DNA of 5,399 bases from an uncultured Clostridia bacterium (GTDB lineage: Bacteria > Bacillota > Clostridia > Oscillospirales > Ruminococcaceae): assembly GCA_947165805.1 (NCBI GenBank), contig CAMVBT010000185.1, forward strand, positions 1 to 5,399. The letters run 5' to 3'. The notes under the pieces were generated by a model. That model was not told where the DNA came from. It ran no database searches and was given only the letters and a program-made list of their open reading frames with translations. A program made the position numbers and the translations under genes. The first letter of the stretch is position 1; every line of letters starts with the position of its first letter. Of the stretch, positions 1-5,399 are shown in pieces.

Positions 1-314
1 CCGTCGTGCTGAGGGACAGAAAGCTCCTTGCGGCGGACGGCCTTATAATAATAGTCGCGGCTATCGAAAAGGCCACAGGCAGGATAATGTCGGGTCCAGA
101 CATAGTATCCCGCGGCTTCGTGTATGTGCGCGAATCAGAGGAGCTCATGGTCGAGGCGAAGGAGCGCGCAAAGGTGATAATGTCCAAGCACCTCGCGCCC
201 AATATCCACGACTGGAGCGCTCTCAAGACCGACGTCAAGGAAGCCCTCAGCGGCTTCATAGCGTCCAAAACGGGCAGAAGCCCGATGATACTGCCTATCA
301 TAATGGAAGTATGA
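1..314 (+). CDS. rnj: Ribonuclease J, C-terminal part (5' end outside window)
   Basis: This is the last ~104 residues of an RNase J, a metallo-beta-lactamase/beta-CASP ribonuclease that matures and degrades RNA with 5'-to-3' exonuclease and endonuclease activity in the cytoplasm. The reading frame is open to the left edge (codons begin at base 3), so the GTG at base 6 is an internal valine codon and not a start. The fragment carries family hallmarks of the segment after the beta-CASP domain: LRDRKLLAADGL, then the segment GPDIVSRGFVYVRESEEL, and the ending PMILPIIMEV. The catalytic metal-binding histidines lie upstream, outside the window. The TGA stop at 312-314 is followed directly by an in-frame TAA, giving a tandem stop. 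gdpP starts 35 nt downstream on the same strand, so co-transcription is likely. The family call is firm; whether it is a J1 or J2 type cannot be told from this part. Confidence 0.93.
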   Translation, partial: VVLRDRKLLAADGLIIIVAAIEKATGRIMSGPDIVSRGFVYVRESEELMVEAKERAKVIMSKHLAPNIHDWSALKTDVKEALSGFIASKTGRSPMILPIIMEV

Positions 315-336
315 TAAGGCGGAAGATCTGACAGAA

Positions 337-342
337 AGGAGG
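337..342 (+). promoter_or_regulatory. Ribosome binding site of gdpP (AGGAGG)
   Basis: A perfect AGGAGG Shine-Dalgarno core ends 7 nt before the GTG at 350. This spacing supports the non-ATG start of gdpP. The first in-frame ATG of the gene lies well inside the first membrane segment, so it would be a poor start. Confidence 0.85.
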
Positions 343-349
343 CTTTGCG

Positions 350-2323
350 GTGAAAAACAATTTTCGCGACGCGGGACTCGTGATATCCATAATCGCGCTG
401 CTGATATCGGCGGTGGTCATGCTGATATTCATGTATAACCTGTCGCTTGAGGCGTTCTGCATATTCGCGCCGGTGCTGTGCATAACCGGCGGATTTACCG
501 CCGCGAAGCTTATCTCCGTCACGGGAAAGAATTTCCAGTATTTCGCGAGGGTCGATTCCGAGATAGACCGCATGGAGCGCGTTTCAATGAACTTCATGCC
601 CCTCGGTATCGCTATCGTTGACAGCGAGAACAGACTTGTGTGGTTCAATCAGGAGTTCAGCTCCAGCTTCACCGATGAGGCCGTCTACGGAAGATCAATA
701 GACCAGATCACAAAGCTGCCCCTCGAAAGACTCCTCAAAATGGACGGCTACTATGAGATAAAGTACAGGAACAACTATTACAGGGTCTACGCCGACGCAC
801 CCGGCGAAAAGGACGCGAAAGACATATTCATGATCTACTTCGTGGATATCACAAGGATACGCGTGCTGGAGACCGAGCAGAGACTCGCGCAGCCGGTGGT
901 GCTGATATTCGTCATCGACAGCTATGAGGAGCTGTTCGGCGGCAGCTCGGAGAGCGAGACAGCAAAGATAACGGTACAGATAGACAAGCTGCTGGAGGAC
1001 TTCATAAGCAATACCAACGGCATACTCCGCAAGTACAACCGCGAGCGCTTCTGGGCAGTCGTCGAGGAACGCTATGTCCGTCAGATGATCGACGAGAAGA
1101 TAAAGATACTCGAAAAGGCGCGTGAGATACAGGTCAACGACCGCATAAGCGTCACGCTGTCCATAGGTATAGGCCGTACCGCGAAAAGCATCGCCGAGAG
1201 CGAGGAATACGCGCGTCAGGCGCTCGATATGGCGCTCGGACGCGGCGGCGATCAGGCAGCGATAAAGACAGAAACGGGCTTCGAGTTCTACGGCGGCGTG
1301 TCGAAGGGTGTCGAACGCCATACCAAGGTAAAGACCAGAATAATCGCGAATTCCCTCATGGAAGCTATCGAACAGGCTCCGGACGTGTACATAATGGGAC
1401 ACCGGAACTCCGACCTCGACGCGGTGGGCGCCTGCATCGGCCTTGCCGGGGCGGTGAGACGCTTCGGGAAGAACTCCTACGCCGTCATAGACAAGCAGAC
1501 AACGCTCGCTATGCGGCTGTATGACTACCTCTACGAGAAGGAAAAGGGCTACCTGTTCACTACGCCGTCCGAGGCGAAGGAGCACTTCACCGAGGATTCG
1601 CTGCTCATCGTGGCTGATACGCACAACCCCGACATCGTAGATGTGCCGGAGCTGCTTGAGCGCGCCCAGAAGGTCGTGGTCATCGACCACCACCGCAAGA
1701 TGATAAACTACATCGACAAGGCAATGATATTCCACCATGAGCCCTACGCTTCGAGCGCCTGCGAAATGGTCACCGAGCTGCTCCAATATTTCGGCGACGC
1801 AGGCAAGATAAGCTCCGTGCAGGCCGAGGCTCTGCTGGCGGGGATCATGCTCGATACGAAGAATTTCACGCTGCGCACGGGAGTCAGGACGTTCGAGGCT
1901 GCGGCCGCTCTGCGCAAGCTGGGCGCCGATACCGTAAACGTCAAGGCTCTGTTCGCGAACACAGTTGAGACCTACCGCCAGAAGTCCGAGCTCGTCGCGT
2001 CCGCCTCCATTTACCGGAGCTGCGCGATAGCCACAGCGGACAAGGTGCTTCAGGATATGAGGATAGCGGCTCCGCAGGCTGCCGACGATCTGCTCGGTGT
2101 TGCCGACGTGAAGGCGGCGTTCGTCATAGCAAAGACCTCGAACGACGAGATAGCGCTCAACTGCCGCTCACTCGGAGCGATAAACGTTCAGCTCATCGCA
2201 GAGAACCTCGGCGGCGGCGGACATCAGACCATGGCAGGCGCGCAGTTCCGCGACTCGACTGTCGACGATGTTGTCGCGAAGCTCAAAGAGGCTATTGATA
2301 AATATTATGAGAGCTTAAACTGA
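350..2323 (+). CDS. gdpP: GdpP-type cyclic-di-AMP phosphodiesterase (DHH/DHHA1, membrane-anchored)
   Basis: GdpP (YybT) hydrolyses the second messenger c-di-AMP to 5'-pApA and so affects potassium/osmotic homeostasis and cell-wall stress responses. The 657 residues match the family length (about 655-660). Visible order: two N-terminal membrane helices (about 9-31 and 35-52), a PAS-like domain (about 75-170), a degenerate GGDEF domain (about 180-305), and the catalytic DHH-DHHA1 region (about 335-655). In the GGDEF remnant the signature position reads NRERF (230-234), so cyclase activity is not expected. The metal-binding DHH residues are all present: H351, D355 and D357 in GHRNSDLD, D423 in DTHNP, D446-H447-H448, and D502 in DTKNF. 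The DHHA1 glycine motif GGGGHQ is at 621-626. It starts with GTG behind a strong ribosome binding site, and rplI follows after 22 nt. In this family PAS can bind heme and (p)ppGpp can inhibit the enzyme; neither is shown by the sequence. Confidence 0.96.
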   Translation: MKNNFRDAGLVISIIALLISAVVMLIFMYNLSLEAFCIFAPVLCITGGFTAAKLISVTGKNFQYFARVDSEIDRMERVSMNFMPLGIAIVDSENRLVWFNQEFSSSFTDEAVYGRSIDQITKLPLERLLKMDGYYEIKYRNNYYRVYADAPGEKDAKDIFMIYFVDITRIRVLETEQRLAQPVVLIFVIDSYEELFGGSSESETAKITVQIDKLLEDFISNTNGILRKYNRERFWAVVEERYVRQMIDEKIKILEKAREIQVNDRISVTLSIGIGRTAKSIAESEEYARQALDMALGRGGDQAAIKTETGFEFYGGVSKGVERHTKVKTRIIANSLMEAIEQAPDVYIMGHRNSDLDAVGACIGLAGAVRRFGKNSYAVIDKQTTLAMRLYDYLYEKEKGYLFTTPSEAKEHFTEDSLLIVADTHNPDIVDVPELLERAQKVVVIDHHRKMINYIDKAMIFHHEPYASSACEMVTELLQYFGDAGKISSVQAEALLAGIMLDTKNFTLRTGVRTFEAAAALRKLGADTVNVKALFANTVETYRQKSELVASASIYRSCAIATADKVLQDMRIAAPQAADDLLGVADVKAAFVIAKTSNDEIALNCRSLGAINVQLIAENLGGGGHQTMAGAQFRDSTVDDVVAKLKEAIDKYYESLN

Positions 2324-2345
2324 AAAAGAAAGGAACAGACAGAAA

Positions 2346-2795
2346 ATGAAAGTAATACTCTTGCAGGACGTACAGGGAACAGGCAAAAAGGGCGAGATAA
2401 AGGAAGTAAAGGACGGTTTCGCACGCAACTGCCTCATAAAGCAGAAGCTGGCGGTAGAGGCGACCAACGCCAACATGAACATACTCGAGGGCCAGCAGGC
2501 TCACGCACAGCATAAGATCGACACCGATATCGCCAACGCGAAGAAGATAGCCGAGGTGATAGAGGGCAAGACCTTCTCGACAGCAATGAAGGCGGGCGCC
2601 AACGGCAAGCTCTTCGGCTCCGTGACCGGCAAGGATATCTCGAAGATGATAAAGGACGCCCACGGACTTGACGTGGACAAGAAAAAGATCGTTCTCAAGA
2701 ATGAGATCAAGACATTCGGCGTGTTCGAGGCCGAAGCAAGACTATATAACGGCGTTTCCGCCAAATTCAAGGTACAGGTGACAGAGCTCCAGTAA
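2346..2795 (+). CDS. rplI: Large ribosomal subunit protein bL9
   Basis: bL9 is a structural protein of the 50S subunit that binds 23S rRNA near the L1 stalk and reaches out on a long helix; it influences frame maintenance and fidelity. The length of 149 residues is typical. The N-terminal rRNA-binding lobe begins [17 protein letters not shown] and contains the family pattern V-x-x-G-F-x-x-N at 21-28. The central alanine/lysine-rich helix spans about 41-75, and the C-terminal lobe (about 80-149) contains the expected KLFGSVT segment. An AAAGGAA ribosome binding site (2329-2335) lies about 11 nt before the ATG. Two conserved positions look altered: a cysteine (C29) follows N28 where tyrosine or phenylalanine is usual, and LIKQKLA replaces the more usual LIPKGLA-like loop. 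The gdpP-rplI-dnaB order is common in Firmicutes. Confidence 0.97.
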   Translation: MKVILLQDVQGTGKKGEIKEVKDGFARNCLIKQKLAVEATNANMNILEGQQAHAQHKIDTDIANAKKIAEVIEGKTFSTAMKAGANGKLFGSVTGKDISKMIKDAHGLDVDKKKIVLKNEIKTFGVFEAEARLYNGVSAKFKVQVTELQ

Positions 2796-2810
2796 GGGTG
2801 AAAGATAATA

Positions 2811-4169
2811 ATGGCAGAGCTTGATATAAGCAGCATAGACCTGCCGTACAACACGGACGCGGAACAGATGGTGCTGGGCTCGGCGATAGCCGACCCGGAG
2901 CTTGTCTCGAGAGTCATCGACAAGCTGACGCCCGAGCACTTCCATGTAAAAATGCACAGCGGGATATGGTCCGTTATGCAGAAGATGTTCGTGAGCGGTG
3001 AGGACATAAACATCGTCAGCCTCGGAGAGCAGTGCGTAAGGCAGAAGGTCTTCGCCACCGCCGAGGAATCAAAGGAATATCTGTACAAGCTGTCGGTCAT
3101 GGCAGTGGAAAGCTCGTCGATAGAGAGCTACGCTCAGTATCTCGACGAGAAATTTGTCATGCGCCAGCTCATAAACGTTTCGAGGGATATTTTCGAGAAG
3201 GCGACCTCCGGCACGGAAGAGCCCGGCTCCCTGCTCGAATACGCCGAGAAGCGCATAATGGACATACGCGGCACCGCCGAGACCTCGGGACTGCTGAACA
3301 TCAACCCGACGGTCATCGAGCTGCTCAGGCACCTCATCGACATAAACCAGCACCCGGAGAACAACCGCATCGGCATAAGCACGGGCTTCGGCACGCTCGA
3401 CAAGGTGATATACGGTCTGATGCCGTCGAGCCTTATACTTATCGCGGCGCGCCCCGGCATGGGAAAAACGTCATTCGCAATGAACATAGCGGTCAACGCC
3501 GCGAGACTGCACAGGGACAAGAAGATAGCCGTATTCAGCCTCGAAATGTCCCGCTCACAGCTCGTCGAGCGTATGCTGTCCTCAGAGGGCAGGATAAACG
3601 CTGACCTGCTCAAGACCGGGCAGATAGACTCGAAGCAGTGGCAGGGGCTTTATGAGGCCGCCGAGATGCTCATGGACTCGGAGATATACGTTGACGACAC
3701 TGCGAACACCACGATAGGCGAGATGAAGGCAAAGCTGCGCAGAATGAACAACATCGGCCTTGTGGTGATAGACTACATCGGCCTTGTCACGGTAAAGGGC
3801 AAGAACAGCGGCAACCGCGTCGCGGAAGTAACAGAGATAACCAGAAATATGAAGGTAATGGCGAAGGAGCTCAATGTACCGGTGATCGCGCTGTCACAGC
3901 TCTCCCGAAGCCCCGATGCCCGCGAGGACAAGAGACCCATACTCTCCGACCTGCGCGACTCCGGTTCGGCGGAGCAGGACGCGGACGTGGTGCTTTTCCT
4001 GTACCGCGACCATTACTACCACAAGGAAAAGACCGATCAGATAAACAGCTGTGAGTGCATTGTGGCGAAGAACCGCCACGGTAAGCTCTGCACGGTGCCG
4101 CTGCGCTGGGAGGGTGACTGCACGAGATTCACGTCTGTGGAGGCAAGGTATGAAGACCCGCGTGGCTGA
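2811..4169 (+). CDS. dnaB: Replicative DNA helicase DnaB (DnaC in Bacillus naming)
   Basis: This is the hexameric 5'-to-3' helicase that unwinds DNA at the replication fork and works with primase and the helicase loader. Its 452 residues are close to the Bacillus protein (about 454). The N-terminal primase-interacting domain starts with LPYNTDAEQMVLGSAI and runs to about residue 110. A linker helix region follows, then the RecA-like ATPase domain (about 180-445). Motifs seen: Walker A ARPGMGKTS at 213-221 with K219-T220, Walker B VVID ending at D321, the SQLSR motif (Q363), DLRDSGSAEQDADVV from D380, and the KNRHG motif near the C-terminus that holds the likely arginine finger. There is no sign of an intein, which helicases of this family sometimes carry next to the P-loop. 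A GGTGA-type ribosome binding site (2797-2801) starts right behind the rplI stop. The 3' end overlaps tilS. Confidence 0.97.
   Translation: MAELDISSIDLPYNTDAEQMVLGSAIADPELVSRVIDKLTPEHFHVKMHSGIWSVMQKMFVSGEDINIVSLGEQCVRQKVFATAEESKEYLYKLSVMAVESSSIESYAQYLDEKFVMRQLINVSRDIFEKATSGTEEPGSLLEYAEKRIMDIRGTAETSGLLNINPTVIELLRHLIDINQHPENNRIGISTGFGTLDKVIYGLMPSSLILIAARPGMGKTSFAMNIAVNAARLHRDKKIAVFSLEMSRSQLVERMLSSEGRINADLLKTGQIDSKQWQGLYEAAEMLMDSEIYVDDTANTTIGEMKAKLRRMNNIGLVVIDYIGLVTVKGKNSGNRVAEVTEITRNMKVMAKELNVPVIALSQLSRSPDAREDKRPILSDLRDSGSAEQDADVVLFLYRDHYYHKEKTDQINSCECIVAKNRHGKLCTVPLRWEGDCTRFTSVEARYEDPRG
4139..4143 (+). promoter_or_regulatory. Ribosome binding site that fixes the tilS start (GGAGG, inside dnaB)
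   Basis: GGAGG lies within the last codons of dnaB, 6 nt before the ATG at 4150. It picks this ATG over the upstream in-frame ATG at 4051, whose extra 33 residues are arginine-rich and are simply the dnaB coding sequence read in another frame. Confidence 0.82.
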
Positions 4170-5121
4170 GGCGCTCGAAAAATACGGTATGCTCGGCGGC
4201 TGCCGGAATGTGACGGTCGGGCTGAGCGGCGGAGCGGACAGCTGCGCGCTGCTCGGTGTGCTGTGTGAGCTGCGGGAGGAAACGGGAATGACCGTTTCGG
4301 CGTGCCACATCAACCACAGCCTGCGCGGAGCCGAGAGCGATCGTGACGAGGCGTTCGCGGTCTCGCTGTGTGAGAGGTTCGGCGTGCCGGCGGAGGTGTA
4401 CCGCGTCGATGTAAAGGGCTCGCTCGGAAAGCACGAAAGCATAGAGGAAGCCGCCAGACGTCTGCGGTACGAATGTTTTGACAGGGCGCGCGAAAAGTAC
4501 GGCTCGCTGCTCGCCACGGCACATACCGCCAATGACACTGCCGAGACAGTGCTGATGAACATGATACGCGGCACGGGGACAAAGGGCCTCGCCGGCATAC
4601 CCCCGGTGCGTGACGGGATAATCAGGCCGCTGATACTCTGCACAAGGGAACAGACCGAGAATTACTGCCGCGAACACGGCATAGACTATGTAACGGACAG
4701 CACCAACCTCATCGACGACTGCACGCGCAACAGGATACGGCATAATGTGATACCGCTGCTGGAGGAGTTCAATCCCTCGTTCATCGCCGCGGTCTCGCGT
4801 ATGACCGAGGCTGTGGGCGACGACGAGAGCTTCATAGCGGAGTGCGCCGCGAAATGCGCCGGTGAGTGCCGCACGGAAGGCGGGTACGACTCCCGGAAGC
4901 TGAAAACGCTGCATCCGGCGGTGCTGTTCAGGATAATATCCGCGGAGCTGAAAGCAAACGGCATAGAGCCGTCGAGACTGCGCGTTTCACAGTGTACGGA
5001 GCTGATAAACAACGGCATGGGCAGAGTCAACCTGTGCAGGGACAGATTTGCTTATGTCCGGAAAAAAGTTTTCTTTATACGGACCGAATTCCAGCCCTAC
5101 AAAGGCAGGACTTCCGGTTAA
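4150..5121 (+). CDS. tilS: tRNA(Ile)-lysidine synthetase, compact form
   Basis: TilS uses ATP and lysine to turn C34 of the CAU-anticodon tRNA-Ile into lysidine, so that this tRNA reads AUA and is charged with isoleucine instead of methionine. The chosen ATG gives 323 residues. The N-terminal PP-loop ATPase domain (about 17-205) shows SGGADS at 26-31, HINHSLRG at 53-60, and AHTANDTAET from about 124 (H125, N128, D129), followed by the RGTGTKGLAGIPP segment and the NRIRHNVIP motif. The middle substrate-binding domain follows (about 212-290). The protein ends soon after the segment VNLCRDRFAYVRKK. Bacillus and E. coli enzymes are longer (about 430-470) because of a further C-terminal domain, which I do not see here or in any frame downstream. 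All catalytic motifs are intact, so it is probably active. It overlaps dnaB by 20 nt and is probably translationally coupled to it. Confidence 0.94.
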   Translation: MKTRVAEALEKYGMLGGCRNVTVGLSGGADSCALLGVLCELREETGMTVSACHINHSLRGAESDRDEAFAVSLCERFGVPAEVYRVDVKGSLGKHESIEEAARRLRYECFDRAREKYGSLLATAHTANDTAETVLMNMIRGTGTKGLAGIPPVRDGIIRPLILCTREQTENYCREHGIDYVTDSTNLIDDCTRNRIRHNVIPLLEEFNPSFIAAVSRMTEAVGDDESFIAECAAKCAGECRTEGGYDSRKLKTLHPAVLFRIISAELKANGIEPSRLRVSQCTELINNGMGRVNLCRDRFAYVRKKVFFIRTEFQPYKGRTSG

Positions 5122-5242
5122 TGATGCGCGGATCGGATAATTTTCATAAATCGAACATTTTTATGTTGATTTTCTGACACATTTGTGATATACTATTATA
5201 TTGACAATTTCACAGAACTATGAAGTGAAGGAAGAAGCAGAA
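5122..5242 (+). other. Intergenic region between tilS and hpt
   Basis: This 121-nt spacer is the only intergenic gap in the window longer than about 35 nt and is clearly more AT-rich than the genes. It holds the hpt promoter and the hpt ribosome binding site AAGGA at 5228-5232. A small inverted repeat AACAT-TTTT-ATGTT (5154-5167) touches the -35 element. No GC-rich hairpin followed by a T-run is visible, so transcription from the upstream operon may read through into hpt. Confidence 0.7.
5166..5194 (+). promoter_or_regulatory. Sigma-A type promoter for hpt (TTGATT - 17 nt - TATACT, extended -10)
   Basis: The -35 element TTGATT is at 5166-5171 and the -10 element TATACT at 5189-5194, separated by exactly 17 nt. 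A TG at 5186-5187 sits one base before the -10, forming an extended -10. Each hexamer has five or four matches to the vegetative consensus. The surrounding sequence is AT-rich in contrast to the genes. Transcription would start near 5201, giving a leader of about 42 nt before the hpt ATG. This is a sequence-based prediction. Confidence 0.78.
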
Positions 5243-5399
5243 ATGAACAAGGATATTGAAAGGATACTTTTCAGCGAGGAAGAACTGAAGAACGCGGTCG
5301 CGGAGCTCGGAAAGCGCATAAGCGCAGACTACGCGGGAAAAGACCCTCTGCTCGTCGGCATACTCAAGGGCTCGGTCGTGTTCATGGCTGATCTGATGC
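5243..5399 (+). CDS. hpt: Hypoxanthine phosphoribosyltransferase, N-terminal part (3' end outside window)
   Basis: Hpt joins hypoxanthine (and often guanine) to PRPP to make IMP or GMP in purine salvage, in the cytoplasm. Only the first 52 codons are present and the frame runs open off the right edge. The start MNKDIERILFSEEELKNAV and the segment LVGILKGSVVFMADL (37-51) are typical of bacterial Hpt; LKGS (41-44) is the conserved PRPP-binding loop near the N-terminus of this enzyme class. The ATG is preceded by AAGGA at a spacing of 10 nt. The position directly after tilS matches the tilS-hpt pair, usually followed by ftsH, that is widespread in Firmicutes. Here it has its own promoter. The later catalytic PRPP motif lies outside the window, so the base specificity cannot be judged. 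Confidence 0.92.
   Translation, partial: MNKDIERILFSEEELKNAVAELGKRISADYAGKDPLLVGILKGSVVFMADLM

Noticed and set aside
695..1786. Long antisense open frame of about 363 codons opposite gdpP
   Set aside because: It lies wholly within gdpP, whose protein is fully recognisable with all catalytic motifs. The antisense product has no family resemblance, and long antisense frames arise easily from this codon use.
3444..3475. Intein insertion at the DnaB P-loop
   Set aside because: DnaB is a known intein host, but the Walker A motif is continuous and the total length is normal.
3032..3604. Plus-strand open frame of about 190 codons within dnaB in another frame
   Set aside because: The product is highly basic and low in hydrophobic residues, as expected from reading dnaB out of frame. 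dnaB motifs are intact through this stretch.
4051..4149. Longer tilS with an upstream ATG at 4051
   Set aside because: The extra 33 residues are arginine-rich, are not part of any TilS, and overlap dnaB by 119 nt, whereas the ATG at 4150 has a GGAGG site at ideal spacing.
4129..4914. Antisense open frame of about 261 codons opposite tilS
   Set aside because: It is a shadow of the tilS coding sequence, rich in Arg, Ala and His with no recognisable domain and no promoter or clear ribosome binding site.
5056..5084. Hairpin near the end of tilS (GTCCG ... CGGAC with an AAAG-TTTT-CTTT tip) as a terminator
   Set aside because: The stem is interrupted by mismatches, it lies inside the coding region, and no T-run follows it.
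5145..5165. AT-rich inverted repeat CATAAA/TTTATG after tilS as an intrinsic terminator
   Set aside because: The stem is short with almost no GC pairs, and no proper T-run follows. It would be too unstable to stop transcription.
5201..5229. Second promoter with a consensus TTGACA at 5201-5206
   Set aside because: At 16-18 nt downstream there is no -10-like hexamer; the sequence there is the GAAGTGAAGG region leading into the hpt ribosome binding site.

Overview
The window is an ordinary, densely coded bacterial housekeeping region. All genes are on the + strand. In order they are the 3' end of an RNase J gene, gdpP (c-di-AMP phosphodiesterase), rplI (ribosomal protein bL9), dnaB (replicative helicase), tilS (tRNA-Ile lysidine synthetase) and the 5' end of hpt (hypoxanthine phosphoribosyltransferase).

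The organism is most likely a Gram-positive Firmicute, and probably a clostridial gut-type lineage such as Ruminococcus or another Oscillospiraceae. The reasons are the gdpP-rplI-dnaB and tilS-hpt gene orders, which are typical of Firmicutes; RNase J and membrane GdpP, both characteristic of that phylum; strong Shine-Dalgarno sites; and moderately GC-rich coding sequence that nevertheless uses the AUA isoleucine codon heavily. The genus is an inference; a 16S or whole-genome comparison would be needed to settle it.

Layout: 1-314 is the C-terminal part of RNase J. After a 35-nt gap with a strong ribosome binding site, gdpP runs 350-2323 from a GTG start. A 22-nt gap leads to rplI (2346-2795), a 15-nt gap to dnaB (2811-4169), and tilS (4150-5121) overlaps the dnaB end by 20 nt. 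No convincing terminator or promoter lies among these five genes, so they probably form one transcript. The 121-nt AT-rich gap 5122-5242 carries a well-formed extended -10 promoter that drives hpt (5243 to beyond the window end).

The genes serve RNA turnover, second-messenger control, ribosome structure, replication, tRNA decoding and purine salvage. They are linked by growth rather than by one pathway. I found no undescribed system. The points most worth checking are a compact TilS that stops at a domain boundary and appears to lack the usual C-terminal domain, the heavy use of AUA codons in a locus that encodes the enzyme needed to read them (including in tilS itself), and unusual residues in the otherwise conserved N-terminal signature of bL9.
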